NCBI RefSeq assembly: GCF_013911085.1
Contig: NZ_JACERN010000018.1
Span: 1-64,000, forward strand
DNA: 64,000 nt
DNA from: Aquitalea aquatica
GTDB taxonomy: Bacteria > Pseudomonadota > Gammaproteobacteria > Burkholderiales > Chromobacteriaceae
Direction of reading: 5' to 3'
Shown here piece by piece: positions 55,290 through 64,000 of this stretch. The notes under the pieces were generated by a model. It had not been told where the DNA came from and did not search any database. It saw only the letters and a list, made by a program, of their open reading frames with translations. Within the stretch, counting starts at the first letter, position 1. Every line of letters starts with the position of its first letter. Both the position numbers and the translations under genes were made by a program.

Positions 55290-55749
55290 TCTGGCTGGTG
55301 CAGTACACGCCGGCAAATGTTGTTGCTGCGGCCTGCGGTGACGGTCTATTAGTTGCAAGTCCATTCCATTCGGTCTGCTCGCCTTGCCATCGTCCCCGGT
55401 CTGCCTGTCCTGCTGGTTTTTACCGTGGGTGGCAGGCTGGTGGATCTTGCCTGATGTTGTTTTCTCCACGGTAATAATCAACACAATCTGCTGCATGGCT
55501 GATCCGGCACAAGTATTGGCTGGTATAACCGATACAGAATAATGGTAACGAATAGCGGCGGCTATTTAACTACCTGATTATTATTTACGGGTGAAAAATG
55601 CGGTTTGTTTAAATAATTTTTTGTAAAATAAATTAATTTTAATTCGCGCAAATTTTCAATGCTATTATCATTTTTGTGCAAAATGAAAGGGTGACGCGGA
55701 ATAGTCCGGCGCACTATTTACCTGAGAGAGCGTTTATTTGAGCCCCATC
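55290..55749. other. Gene-free region with an A/T-rich core
   Basis: 460 bases with no supported gene. From about 55555 to 55700 the sequence turns sharply A/T-rich (runs of AATAATTTTTTGT, AAATTAATTTTAATT), unlike anything else in the window. It precedes the methyltransferase gene and probably contains its promoter; the rest shows no recognised element. Confidence 0.5.
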
Positions 55750-56502
55750 ATGGATATGCGTGCCATTGCCACATTTGATCTGCAGTCCGACCAGTACGCA
55801 CGCTACCGACCACGCTATCCGGATAGCTTGTTTCGCTGGCTGAATGCGGTGGTGGCCGGGCATGAGCGTGCCTGGGATTGTGCTACTGGCACGGGATTGG
55901 CCGCGGTAGAGTTGTCCCGTAGCTTCGCCCGGGTTGATGCCTGCGACATCAATCACAGCCAACTGCAGGCGGCTGAGCCCGTCGGCAATATCATGTACCT
56001 GGAGTGTGCGGTGGAGCATCCGCCGTTTGGCGATGCGGTGTTCGATCTGGTGACAGTGGCGCAGTCCCTGCACTGGTTTGACCTCCCCCGTTTCTGGCCT
56101 CATGTACAACGGACGCTCAAGCCCGGCGGGGTATTTGCCGCCTGGGGCTATGACTGGTTTCATGTCAATCCGCAGGTAGACGACGCCATGCGCTTTTTCC
56201 GCGCCGTCATCGAGCCGTTCTGGTCCAGTTGCAGCCAGTTGCTGTGGGATGGCTATCGTGATGTCGGACTGCCGTTGCCGCTGCTGGAAACGCCGCAATG
56301 TCAGATCATGATGGATTGGAATTTCGAGCAGTTGCTGGGCTATCTGCATACCTGGTCGGCGACCAAACTGTGCGAGCAAAGCCTGGGCAATCATGTGCTG
56401 AATGATGCCCGTCAGCGTCTGGCGCGTGGCTGGGGCGATCCAACCATCGTGCGCCGTGTCAGCATGCCCTTGCATATCATTGCCGGGCGCAAGGCAGATT
56501 GA
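55750..56502 (+). CDS. Class I SAM-dependent methyltransferase, UbiE/Tam-like
   Basis: About 250 residues. Motif I is CATGTGLAAVEL, motif II-region VDACDINHSQLQAA, then VTVAQSLHWFD (motif IV, with the HWF phrase seen in trans-aconitate-type and related methyltransferases) and LKPGGVFAAWGY. Substrate unknown. A TTG at 55738 is also in frame; the ATG at 55750 is chosen. A strong terminator follows, so it is probably a single-gene unit. Confidence 0.8.
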   Translation: MDMRAIATFDLQSDQYARYRPRYPDSLFRWLNAVVAGHERAWDCATGTGLAAVELSRSFARVDACDINHSQLQAAEPVGNIMYLECAVEHPPFGDAVFDLVTVAQSLHWFDLPRFWPHVQRTLKPGGVFAAWGYDWFHVNPQVDDAMRFFRAVIEPFWSSCSQLLWDGYRDVGLPLPLLETPQCQIMMDWNFEQLLGYLHTWSATKLCEQSLGNHVLNDARQRLARGWGDPTIVRRVSMPLHIIAGRKAD

Positions 56503-56504
56503 AC

Positions 56505-56532
56505 AAAAAAACCGGCCAGGCCGGTTTTTTTT
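56505..56532. terminator. Bidirectional terminator
   Basis: AAAAAACCGG, loop CCAGG, CCGGTTTTTT: a perfect hairpin with A- and T-tracts, lying 3 bases after the methyltransferase stop and 20 before the end of the convergent DUF2721 gene. Confidence 0.92.
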
Positions 56533-56550
56533 ATGATGGGGCGGAGGCGC

Positions 56551-56967
56551 TTAATACTGCTGGCGGTGTGATTCGGCTTCCAGATCTGACAGCAGGATAT
56601 TCAGGGCGTCGGATGAGCGCACCAGCTCCCACAGCGATGTAGCCAGCGAGGCAATCATCATCAGCAGGCTGATGCCGAAAGACAGCTCACCCAGTTGCTG
56701 CCAGCCGGTATAGATCTGGAACATGGCCATGGTGCACAGGAACAGGCTGCCGATACCCAGAAACTGCATCCACTTGATGAGCTGGATGCGGGTACGCAGA
56801 TTGCCGATTTGCAGCAGGATCTTGGGATTTTGCTCTTCCTTGTAATCGGTATACAGATTACGGATGATGCTGGCCAGGCCGAGGAAACGATTGGTATAGG
56901 CCAGTAGCAGCAGGGAAATGGCGGGGAACAGCAGCGCTGGCGTGGTCAGGTTAAGAGCGGGGTGCAT
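56551..56967 (-). CDS. DUF2721-family membrane protein
   Basis: A 138-residue protein with three hydrophobic helices: ALLFPAISLLLLAYTNRF, FLGIGSLFLCTMAMFQIY and FGISLLMMIASLATSLWEL, with the conserved RNLYTDYKEEQN and QIGNLRTRIQLIKWMQ between them. This is the arrangement of the DUF2721 family, of unknown function. It sits 5 bases after the L,D-transpeptidase gene in the same direction, so it is probably co-transcribed. Confidence 0.85.
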   Translation of the reverse strand: MHPALNLTTPALLFPAISLLLLAYTNRFLGLASIIRNLYTDYKEEQNPKILLQIGNLRTRIQLIKWMQFLGIGSLFLCTMAMFQIYTGWQQLGELSFGISLLMMIASLATSLWELVRSSDALNILLSDLEAESHRQQY

Positions 56968-56972
56968 GGTGG

Positions 56973-57620
56973 TCAGGAGTTCTCGTCTATCAAAACGTCG
57001 ATGCCGTTTGGCGTTTGCTCAAACAGCTGGATAATGTCCGGGTTTTTCATTCGTACGCAACCCAGCGAAGTCGGGTTGCCCCAGGCCACATGATCGCCAG
57101 CCCCGTGAATGTAGATGGCACGGTCATAGCTGTCGACATTGCCACCCTGGTTTTTGCCCGGCTCATCACCGCACAGCCACAGGATGCGGGTGAGGATCCA
57201 GTCCTTGTCGGGGTATTGCTGATGCAATTCGGTCGTGTACTTCCACGGAGTGACCCGACGGCGAAAAATGATGGTGTTTTCTTCCGCACCGGCCCCCAGC
57301 TTGTCGCACACATGGTGCCAGCCACGCGGGGTCTGGTAGCTGTTAACCTGTTCGCCAGCGCCTCGCTTGGCGGTGGAGGCTATATAGTGCTGCTGTTGCC
57401 GGCCCCACTCGTCAAACAGGCTGAGTGACTGGCTGTGGATGCCGACCAGAATCCATGGCTGACCATAATGACGTTGATTGGCGCGGGTGGGTTGAATGGG
57501 CCACGCCTGCTCCGTCTGCAGGACAAAACTGGCGGCATCCTCTGCTGCCCCCGCCGCCGCAACGTGGGGTAAGGCCAGCAGGCCGCACAGCAGAATCATG
57601 CTCCACGACAGTCTGTACAT
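56973..57620 (-). CDS. L,D-transpeptidase (YkuD domain), secreted
   Basis: A 215-residue periplasmic enzyme; signal peptide SMILLCGLLALPHVAAAG. The YkuD signature is IYIHGAGDHVAWGNPTSLGCVRM, with the catalytic His and Cys. It makes 3-3 cross-links in peptidoglycan or attaches lipoprotein, or has a related role. Upstream ILVGIHSQSLSLFDEWG is the beta-strand entry of the domain. ATG at 57620 has AGGAG 7 bases before it. It starts 1 base after tadA in the same direction. Confidence 0.88.
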   Translation of the reverse strand: MYRLSWSMILLCGLLALPHVAAAGAAEDAASFVLQTEQAWPIQPTRANQRHYGQPWILVGIHSQSLSLFDEWGRQQQHYIASTAKRGAGEQVNSYQTPRGWHHVCDKLGAGAEENTIIFRRRVTPWKYTTELHQQYPDKDWILTRILWLCGDEPGKNQGGNVDSYDRAIYIHGAGDHVAWGNPTSLGCVRMKNPDIIQLFEQTPNGIDVLIDENS

Positions 57621-57621
57621 G

Positions 57622-58437
<816 letters not shown>

Positions 58438-58455
58438 TTAAAGAAGTCGCCGACA

Positions 58456-59430
58456 ATGCCGATAGATTCACATGAAGATAGCGACTTGGTAGCTGCCGGT
58501 ATGAGCCAGATTCAGTTTTCCCCCCATTTTCTCAACCAGACTGTGCTACGCAGCAGTAACTCGCCTGCAGCCAGCAAGTCCGCCAACGTCATGGCCACCC
58601 AGGCAGGATCAGCCGCTGCGGTTCTGCCCGCCGCCTTGCCAAATAGCGGCAAGCAGGCAGTCAATCAATCGCTCCAGCTTGCTTTGAATCAGTGGCAGCA
58701 GCAACAAGCCAGCCTGAGCAGCCGATCTGCGGCCCGCCGCCAGTCAAGTCAGGCGCAACAGCTCGATGGCAGCCGTATGGAGGCGCTGAAAGAGCGCATC
58801 AAGAATCTGCGCCAGATGATGATGTTAGTGGGCAAGGATAAGGGCGGGTTGCGCTCCATTGCCATGCAGCTCAAGCAGATTACTTCAGAGCTGCGTCAGA
58901 TGGTAGCCAGTGCCACAGGCAATGACGCGCAACAGAGCATGGCGCTGACTGTGACCACGAGTGGATCCTCCGGCGCGGAGAGTACGACAACGGACAGTGC
59001 TGATGGCCAGTCAGCACAAGTCAGCGACGATGCCAATGTAGGTGCTGTCAGTCAAGAGACGCCGGCTGGCACCGCTGCGGCAGATTCTGGTAGCGACAGC
59101 AAGCAGCAGCTTGGCAGTGCTCTCATCGCCGACAGTATGGCAGGGAGCGGTAATAGCGCGGCCTTGAAGGGGAATCTCGAGCTGCAAATCATGCTCAGCA
59201 GTATCAAGTCGATTCAGCAGTGGCTAAAGCAGCGCAGCCAGCAAATACAATCGGATGATGGCCTGAAAAAATTGCTCGAATCGAGTGACAAGGACATGGC
59301 CGCTATTGATCACATGCTCAATGGTGGCGACAACAGTGATAGTGGCGAAAGCACCATCGCAGTCCAGTTCAGCGGGGCAGAGGTCAGTGCGGGTAGTGCT
59401 GACAGTGCTAGCGGTAGTGTTCAGTCCTGA
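58456..59430 (+). CDS. Hypothetical Ser/Ala/Gln-rich protein with a central coiled coil
   Basis: About 324 residues with no recognised domain. A helical, probably coiled-coil segment (LDGSRMEALKERIKNLRQMMMLVGKDKGGLRSIAMQLKQITSELR) lies in the first half; the second half is Ser/Ala/Asp/Gln-rich with a further helix (LQIMLSSIKSIQQWLKQRSQQIQ). No signal peptide or membrane helix. Start uncertain: ATGs at 58456 and 58501 are both in frame, neither with a strong Shine-Dalgarno. Composition suggests a secreted or surface-structure component, but this is a guess. Confidence 0.6.
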   Translation: MPIDSHEDSDLVAAGMSQIQFSPHFLNQTVLRSSNSPAASKSANVMATQAGSAAAVLPAALPNSGKQAVNQSLQLALNQWQQQQASLSSRSAARRQSSQAQQLDGSRMEALKERIKNLRQMMMLVGKDKGGLRSIAMQLKQITSELRQMVASATGNDAQQSMALTVTTSGSSGAESTTTDSADGQSAQVSDDANVGAVSQETPAGTAAADSGSDSKQQLGSALIADSMAGSGNSAALKGNLELQIMLSSIKSIQQWLKQRSQQIQSDDGLKKLLESSDKDMAAIDHMLNGGDNSDSGESTIAVQFSGAEVSAGSADSASGSVQS

Positions 59431-59445
59431 AACCAGCCAAATAAA

Positions 59446-59463
59446 AAGCGGCTGTCGCCGCTT
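59446..59463. terminator. Hairpin between convergent genes
   Basis: AAGCGGC, loop TGTC, GCCGCTT with an A-tract on the left side and a T-rich run on the right. It lies between the unknown Ser/Ala-rich gene and the convergent YqjK-like gene. Confidence 0.65.
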
Positions 59464-59469
59464 GGTTTA

Positions 59470-59748
59470 TCACCGGGATGGCCAGAACTTGCTGGCCAGC
59501 TTCCAGAGCAGAAATACCCGGGATGCCCGGCGCAACCATTGGCGCAGCGATTCCGAAGGGAGAATGGCGGCCAGCGTGTTGACCAGTTTTCCCAGCGCGC
59601 TGCTGCTCGAGAAAGCCTTGAAGCCCTCGCTGGCCAAGCCAAGCGGGCGTTGACGCAAGCTGTCGATTTCCAGCTTCAGCTTCACGCGTAGCACTTCGCC
59701 TTTCATCAGCAGCAATTGTTTTTTCAGCGCACGATCTTGTGGTGACAT
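59470..59748 (-). CDS. Small protein, YqjK-like position
   Basis: A 92-residue protein, basic and mostly helical (RALKKQLLLMKGEVLRVKLKLEIDSLRQR...), with an amphipathic C-terminus rich in Arg/Trp. In other bacteria a short yqjK gene closes the yqjD-yqjE-yqjK set; order, size and strand here fit that place. Similarity is not strong enough to name it. It starts 1 base after the YqjE-like gene stops. Function unknown. Confidence 0.6.
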   Translation of the reverse strand: MSPQDRALKKQLLLMKGEVLRVKLKLEIDSLRQRPLGLASEGFKAFSSSSALGKLVNTLAAILPSESLRQWLRRASRVFLLWKLASKFWPSR

Positions 59749-59749
59749 C

Positions 59750-60136
59750 TCAGCGCCTCCCGCTCAGGCTGTCCCAGTCTTTGCGGACTTCTGCGACCGT
59801 ATCGGCAAAGGGGGCGCGGCTACGATAGGCACGTTGCTTCAGTTGCCACAGCAACCCCAGCCCCCCTAATACACTGACTAAAGTGAGGCAGGACAGCAGC
59901 GCAGGGCGATAGTCGGCCGGGGTCAGCACCAGCAGCAATAGTAGTGCGCACAAGAGGCCAATCAGCAACAGAATCAGCGCCAGCCCGCCAAGTAGCAGGC
60001 TGAACAGCAGATTGTCCTTGTGCTCTTCAGCTTCAAGCAGGAAAAGCTCAAAGCGAGTCAGCAGCAAGGAAAACACCCCGCCCATCAGCGAGCGAATGCT
60101 GCCTGGGCGAGATGTCTGGCGTGGGGAATCGCTCAT
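59750..60136 (-). CDS. YqjE-like phage holin family membrane protein
   Basis: A 128-residue protein with two long hydrophobic helices (FSLLLGGLALILLLIGLLCALLLLLV and ALLSCLTLVSVLGGLGLLW) after a cytosolic SIRSLMGGVFSLLLTRFELFLLEAEEHKDN. It is of the holin-like YqjE family; in E. coli YqjE and YqjD are inner-membrane stationary-phase proteins. It is flanked by the DUF883 gene upstream and a YqjK-like gene downstream. Confidence 0.85.
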   Translation of the reverse strand: MSDSPRQTSRPGSIRSLMGGVFSLLLTRFELFLLEAEEHKDNLLFSLLLGGLALILLLIGLLCALLLLLVLTPADYRPALLSCLTLVSVLGGLGLLWQLKQRAYRSRAPFADTVAEVRKDWDSLSGRR

Positions 60137-60150
60137 TCAGTCAATCCGCC

Positions 60151-60465
60151 TTAGCGGCGCGAAACCAGCATGCCGAGCAGAAAGCCCACGCCGGCGGCGA
60201 TACCGATCGATTTCCACGGGTTTTCATGTACATAGTCATCGGTTGCCCGAGCGGCTACCTTGGCCTTGCCGACCACAACTTTCTCGGCTTCCAGCAAACG
60301 GGCTTTGGCCAGCTTGATGTTCTCGCCCAGGCGCTTGCGCAACTCACGTCCCTTTTCTCCGCCTTCATCGCTGGCGGCACCAAGCAAATCTTCGGTACTG
60401 GACAAAACCTGGCGTACATCTTCCAGTAGTTGTTCTTTTTCCTGATTGAGTGCGGCATCGGACAT
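60151..60465 (-). CDS. DUF883-family protein, YqjD/ElaB-like
   Basis: A 104-residue protein. A helical stretch (EQLLEDVRQVLSSTEDLLGAA...LAKARLLEAEKVVVGKAKVAARATDDYVHENPWKSIGIAAGVGFLLGMLVSRR) ends in the conserved ENPWKSIG-hydrophobic-RR tail that anchors YqjD/ElaB to the inner membrane; YqjD is known to bind ribosomes in stationary phase. It heads the YqjD-YqjE-YqjK-like trio. ATG at 60465 is chosen over an upstream ATG that lies outside the family's usual length. Confidence 0.88.
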   Translation of the reverse strand: MSDAALNQEKEQLLEDVRQVLSSTEDLLGAASDEGGEKGRELRKRLGENIKLAKARLLEAEKVVVGKAKVAARATDDYVHENPWKSIGIAAGVGFLLGMLVSRR

Positions 60466-60992
60466 AGCGATCTCCTTGGCTAAAGTTGAGGCGGGTAAAC
60501 TGTATCGGACCACCATGCTAAAAGAATGGTTCCCATCTCCCGCGTATGCCTGTTGACCGTAACAGTCGGGATGGGGTACGTCAAATGCTCACGGTCAAAC
60601 ATTTGCTGTAGTGCAACAACGCAGCCTTGCCAGATGGATGCAGCATGGCAGGGAACCGACGATCGCCGTGCTTAATCTGCTGCCGACAATTCCGCAGCTG
60701 CAACAGAGAAGGGGCGAAGGGGGCTATGCTGCTGTGCCCATTGAACAACTACTGTGGGTGCCGTGGGACAAAGAAAAGCCCAGTTTCCCGGGCCTTGGAT
60801 AGCAAGCATATCGTCCAAAATTTGTCCAAGTAGCTTGCGACATCCCCCGGTATTTTACCCATGATGCCTCAAGTCTGACCTTTTAATCATTTTCGCCGGT
60901 CTGGATAATCGAAATGTAAAAAGGGCCTGTTTGCTAGCAGGCCCTTTGATTGCAGTGATGTGTTTTTATATCATTTGTAAATCAACAGCTTA
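60466..60992. other. Gene-free region with a terminator
   Basis: 527 bases without a credible gene. The part nearest 60466-60540 should hold the promoter of the DUF883 operon. Around 60809-60829 a GTCCAA-AATTT-GTCCAA direct repeat occurs, with no known meaning. The hairpin near guaA is listed separately. Nothing else is recognised; two short frames here have no coding character. Confidence 0.45.
60920..60947. terminator. Hairpin terminator downstream of guaA
   Basis: AAAGGGCCTG, loop TTTGCTAG, CAGGCCCTTT: a perfect 10-bp stem about 45 bases after the guaA stop (minus strand), followed on that side by TTACATTT. It resembles a Rho-independent terminator for guaA and may also stop rightward read-through. 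Confidence 0.85.
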
Positions 60993-62570
60993 TCATTCCC
61001 ACTCAATCGTTGCCGGCGGTTTGCCCGACACATCGTAAACCACGCGGTTGATGCCGCGCACTTCGTTGATGATGCGGTTGGAGGCGCGGCCCAGCAGTGC
61101 GTAGGGCAGTTCGGCCCAGTGGGCGGTCATGAAGTCGCTGGTGACCACGGCACGCAGGGCGACCACGTAGTCGTAAGTGCGACCATCGCCCATCACACCA
61201 ACCGATTTCACTGGCAGGAACACGGCAAAGGCCTGGCTGGTGAGGTCGTACCAGTTCTTGCCGGTTTTCTCGTCCACGGTATTGCGCAGTTCTTCGATGA
61301 AGATGGCGTCAGCCTGGCGCAGCAGGTCGGCGTATTCCATTTTGACTTCACCCAGGATACGCACGCCCAGGCCCGGGCCCGGGAAGGGGTGGCGGTACAC
61401 CATGTCGTGCGGCAGGCCGAGTGCCACGCCCAGTTGGCGCACTTCATCCTTGAACAGCTCGCGCAGCGGTTCCAGCAGCTTGAGGTTCATGTCTTCCGGC
61501 AGGCCGCCCACATTGTGGTGGCTCTTGATGGTGTGGGCCTTTTTGGTCTTGGCACCTGCGGACTCGATCACGTCCGGGTAGATGGTGCCCTGGGCCAGCC
61601 ACTTGGCATTGGTCAGCTTGTTGGATTCGGCCTGGAACACTTCGACGAATTCGCCGCCAATGATCTTGCGTTTCTTTTCCGGGTCGGTTTCGCCGGCCAG
61701 CTTGCCCATGAACTGTTCGGTGGCATCCACGTGGATGACTTTCACACCCAGGTTCTGCGCAAACATTTCCATCACCATCTTGCCTTCGTTCAGGCGCAGC
61801 AGGCCGTGGTCAACAAAGACGCAGGTCAGTTGCGGGCCGATGGCGCGATGGATCAGGGCGGCAGCAACCGAGCTGTCCACGCCGCCGGACAGGCCGAGGA
61901 TGACTTCTTCATCGCCTACCTGGTCACGGATTTTCTTGATCGCTTCGTCGATGTAGTTGGGCATGGTCCAGCTGGGAATGGCACCCGCCACGTGCAGCAC
62001 GAAACGATGGATCATTTCGGTGCCGCGCTTGGTGTGGGTCACTTCCGGGTGGAACTGTACGCCGTAGTAGCCGCGGTCTTCATCGGCCATGGCGGCGATG
62101 GGGCAGGACGGGGTTTCGGCGATGACATGGAAGCCGGCGGGCAGGGCGGTGACCTTGTCGCCGTGGCTCATCCACACGTCCAGGAAACCGTTGCCGGCAT
62201 CGTCGATGTGGTCTTGCAGGCCTTCCAGCAGCTTGGAGTGATGGCGGGCCTGGATCTGGGCGTAGCCGAATTCGCGCGTGTCACCGGCTTCCACCTTGCC
62301 GCCCAGGCTTTGCGCCATGAACTGCATGCCGTAGCAGATGCCCAGTACCGGAACGCCCAGTTCGAACAGGGCCGGATCGGCTTGGTAGTCGGATTCGTAC
62401 ACCGAGTTGGGGCCGCCTGACAGAATGATGGCCTTGGGGCCGAATGCACGGATTTCTTCAATCGGCATGTCAAACGAATGAAGCTCACAGTAGACGTGAG
62501 CTTCGCGTACGCGGCGGGCAATCAACTGGGTAACTTGAGAGCCGAAGTCGAGAATGAGGATCTTGTCCAT
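60993..62570 (-). CDS. guaA: GMP synthase (glutamine-hydrolysing)
   Basis: A 525-residue enzyme converting XMP to GMP with glutamine and ATP. The class I amidotransferase domain has the nucleophile in [15 protein letters not shown] and the His/Glu pair in QFHPEVTH; the ATP-pyrophosphatase domain has [11 protein letters not shown], and the C-terminal dimerisation domain ends in [12 protein letters not shown] at 62570 gives the usual [12 protein letters not shown] start; the frame extends 15 codons further without conservation. AAGGACA lies before it. Confidence 0.97.
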   Translation of the reverse strand: MDKILILDFGSQVTQLIARRVREAHVYCELHSFDMPIEEIRAFGPKAIILSGGPNSVYESDYQADPALFELGVPVLGICYGMQFMAQSLGGKVEAGDTREFGYAQIQARHHSKLLEGLQDHIDDAGNGFLDVWMSHGDKVTALPAGFHVIAETPSCPIAAMADEDRGYYGVQFHPEVTHTKRGTEMIHRFVLHVAGAIPSWTMPNYIDEAIKKIRDQVGDEEVILGLSGGVDSSVAAALIHRAIGPQLTCVFVDHGLLRLNEGKMVMEMFAQNLGVKVIHVDATEQFMGKLAGETDPEKKRKIIGGEFVEVFQAESNKLTNAKWLAQGTIYPDVIESAGAKTKKAHTIKSHHNVGGLPEDMNLKLLEPLRELFKDEVRQLGVALGLPHDMVYRHPFPGPGLGVRILGEVKMEYADLLRQADAIFIEELRNTVDEKTGKNWYDLTSQAFAVFLPVKSVGVMGDGRTYDYVVALRAVVTSDFMTAHWAELPYALLGRASNRIINEVRGINRVVYDVSGKPPATIEWE

Positions 62571-62635
62571 GCCTGTCCTTGAAAGGTTCCGTTGGCCCGA
62601 GGGCCTGTCGTTCAATGGGTAAATGGTGCGCCGGA

Positions 62636-62992
62636 TCAGGATTTGTCCTGGTCTTCCAGCATGGAGCGCCAGCGCAGGCTGCGCTCCGGAATGCGGTCAC
62701 TACGTGCCAGCAGCATCAACAAGCCCATCACCACCATGCCCAGCGACAATAGGTGGCTGAATTGCAGGCCCATATTGTCGCGCAGGTAGATGGCCGCACC
62801 GGCGTAGACCAGCAGCGGGCTGCTGACCAGGGTGGATTTGTTGAAGCCGTCGATGATCAATAATAGACACCCTGCAGCTGCCAGTAGCAGGGAAAGCAGA
62901 GTGGAGGTATCCGGTAGCAGGGCGGTGCTCTTGAGAAACCACACCGAACCCAGGCAGATCAGTGCAATGGGTAGGGCGGCGCTCTTTTTCAT
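62636..62992 (-). CDS. Small four-helix membrane protein, unknown function
   Basis: A 118-residue protein with about four hydrophobic helices: [46 protein letters not shown] and [16 protein letters not shown], ending in an Arg/Asp-rich cytosolic tail. The double-helix-hairpin layout resembles LiaF/DUF5668-type membrane domains, without certainty. It overlaps the smpB stop by 4 bases and is 65 bases from guaA, so the three may form one operon. Confidence 0.7.
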   Translation of the reverse strand: MKKSAALPIALICLGSVWFLKSTALLPDTSTLLSLLLAAAGCLLLIIDGFNKSTLVSSPLLVYAGAAIYLRDNMGLQFSHLLSLGMVVMGLLMLLARSDRIPERSLRWRSMLEDQDKS

Positions 62993-63444
62993 TCGCCACC
63001 TCGCTGGTTCTTCATGAAACGCTGCTTTTCACGCTGCCATTCACGGTCTTTTTCCGTGTCGCGCTTGTCGTGCAGCTTCTTGCCCTTGGCCAGGCCAACC
63101 TGGGCCTTGATATTGCCTTTGCTGTAGTGCAGGTCCAGCGCCATCATGGTGTAGCCAGCGCGTTCCACCTTGCCGATGAAGCGGTTCATTTGGGACTGGG
63201 ACATCAGCAGCTTACGTGGGCGTACCGGGTCTGGCTTGACATGGGTGGAGGCCGATTGCAGAGCGGTGATGTGGCAGCCAATCAGCCAGAAAGCGCCGTT
63301 TTTCCAGTCGATATAGCTTTCCTTGAGCTGGACGCGTCCGGCGCGTATGGCCTTGACTTCCCACCCTTCCAGCACAAGCCCGGCCTCGAGTTCTTCCTCG
63401 ATGAAATAATCATGGAAGGCTTTGCGGTTCTGGATGATGCTCAT
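62989..63444 (-). CDS. smpB: SsrA-binding protein SmpB
   Basis: A 151-residue tmRNA-binding protein, the usual length. Hallmarks: [34 protein letters not shown] at the N-terminus, WLIGCHI, RPRKLLM, and the basic C-terminal tail [27 protein letters not shown] that enters the ribosomal mRNA channel. It works in rescue of stalled ribosomes. It is divergent from ratA, the standard smpB/ratA arrangement. Confidence 0.97.
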   Translation of the reverse strand: MSIIQNRKAFHDYFIEEELEAGLVLEGWEVKAIRAGRVQLKESYIDWKNGAFWLIGCHITALQSASTHVKPDPVRPRKLLMSQSQMNRFIGKVERAGYTMMALDLHYSKGNIKAQVGLAKGKKLHDKRDTEKDREWQREKQRFMKNQRGGE

Positions 63445-63622
63445 GAGCCTGAGATTTCCGTGGCTTTAAAAGGGAATCCGCCATTCTACCAGAAGCTGCG
63501 TCCAGGCCAAAATTCCTGAAAATCAGCAGCTTGAAATCAGCTGCGGGACAGGCACGGACAGCCGGGGCAGCTTTTGGTAAACTTGCCAGCTTGAATCATT
63601 TTGCACAATGTGCGGCTTCCCC

Positions 63623-64000
63623 ATGCAGGTTGTAGAAAAGAAAGTCCTGGTTGCGCATACCCCGGCGCAGATGTTTGCCCTGGTCGACAAGGTGGAAAAT
63701 TACCCGCGTTTCCTGCCCTGGTGCGCCAAGGCGGAAGAGCATGCGCGCGAGGGTGATCAGCAGGTGGCCAGCCTGCATATTGATTACCTGAAGATTCGCC
63801 AGCATTTCACCACCCGCAATACCTTGCGTGATGGCGAAAGCATCCTGATGGAGCTGGTGGAGGGGCCCTTTCAGCACTTGCAGGGCCTGTGGCAATTTAC
63901 CCCGCTGGGTGATTTCGGCTGCAAGGTGGAGTTCACCCTGCGCTACGAGTTTTCCAGCAAGCTGCTGGAAAAGGTAATCGGACCGGTGTTCGGCCATATT
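63623..64000 (+). CDS. ratA: RatA-type START/COQ10-domain protein, 3' truncated by window end
   Basis: The first 126 codons are visible and the frame is open to the end of the window. FLPWCAKAEEHAREG, FTTRNTL, ILMELVEGPFQHLQGLWQFTPL and VEFTLRYEFSSKLLE match the RatA/COQ10-like polyketide-cyclase family, linked to ubiquinone binding or to ribosome association in E. coli. ATG at 63623 is preferred; a second in-frame ATG lies 15 bases upstream at 63608. The divergent smpB neighbour supports the call. Confidence 0.9.
   Translation, partial: MQVVEKKVLVAHTPAQMFALVDKVENYPRFLPWCAKAEEHAREGDQQVASLHIDYLKIRQHFTTRNTLRDGESILMELVEGPFQHLQGLWQFTPLGDFGCKVEFTLRYEFSSKLLEKVIGPVFGHI

Noticed and set aside
60776-60830. 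Attachment site or integrase remnant suggested by hairpin and GTCCAA repeat
   Set aside because: No tRNA, integrase or second att copy in the window.
60611-60833. Two overlapping small frames in the gene-free region upstream of guaA
   Set aside because: No Shine-Dalgarno, no conserved motif and no coding-like composition.
61119-62420. A 433-codon plus-strand frame under guaA
   Set aside because: Antisense of guaA, which is certain.

Overview
The window looks like a chromosomal segment of a betaproteobacterium of the order Neisseriales (Chromobacteriaceae-type, for example an Aquitalea, Vogesella or Chromobacterium relative). This rests on GC-rich coding sequence, strong preference for G/C third positions, the smpB/ratA and guaA neighbourhood, a TadA fused to a TfoX C-terminal-like domain, a class I fumarase and many c-di-GMP proteins. 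The genus is inferred, not proven. No rRNA, tRNA, CRISPR array, insertion sequence or prophage was seen.

Region 1 (1-9121): the 3' end of a very large haemagglutinin-type exoprotein, truncated at the left edge, with about eleven copies of an Ala/Ser/Gly/Asn-rich repeat and an Ig-like C-terminus instead of a toxin. It is followed by an HMW1C-like (GT41) cytoplasmic glycosyltransferase and a NeuD-like acyltransferase. Together they suggest a surface adhesin with a dedicated modification pathway.

Region 2 (9168-27244): an aryl polyene / xanthomonadin-type pigment cluster. It holds a XanB2-like chorismatase (hydroxybenzoate starter), two acyl carrier proteins, an AMP-forming ligase, two ketosynthases, a chain-length-factor-like protein, one ketoreductase, three hotdog dehydratases, two acyltransferases, a LolA-like carrier, an MMPL exporter, an alpha/beta hydrolase, a NodB-type deacetylase, a family 2 glycosyltransferase and a methyltransferase. 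A PAP2 phosphatase sits with the chorismatase. The logic is: starter from chorismate, activation onto ACP, type II PKS-like extension, acyl transfer to a lipid, export towards the outer membrane.

Region 3 (27206-54644): accessory metabolism and signalling. Three GGDEF-EAL proteins and two GGDEF-only proteins lie within 24 kb, one with a globin-like and a GAF domain between GGDEF and EAL, and one directly behind a PotD-like binding protein. Also present: nfsB, adenine deaminase, nitronate monooxygenase, amtB with a sigma-54 promoter and NtrC-like sites, an Hpt protein, class I fumarase, an isochorismatase-family hydrolase with a GlxA-type regulator, a LysR regulator, a degenerate MBL-fold protein paired with a DsbA-family protein, and an RsbU-like response regulator phosphatase.

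Region 4 (54819-64000): mostly conserved housekeeping and small genes: a YaiI/DUF188 protein, a methyltransferase, a DUF2721 protein, tadA with an L,D-transpeptidase, an unknown Ser/Ala-rich protein, a YqjD-YqjE-YqjK-like trio, guaA, a small membrane protein, smpB and the start of ratA. Hairpin terminators separate most convergent pairs.
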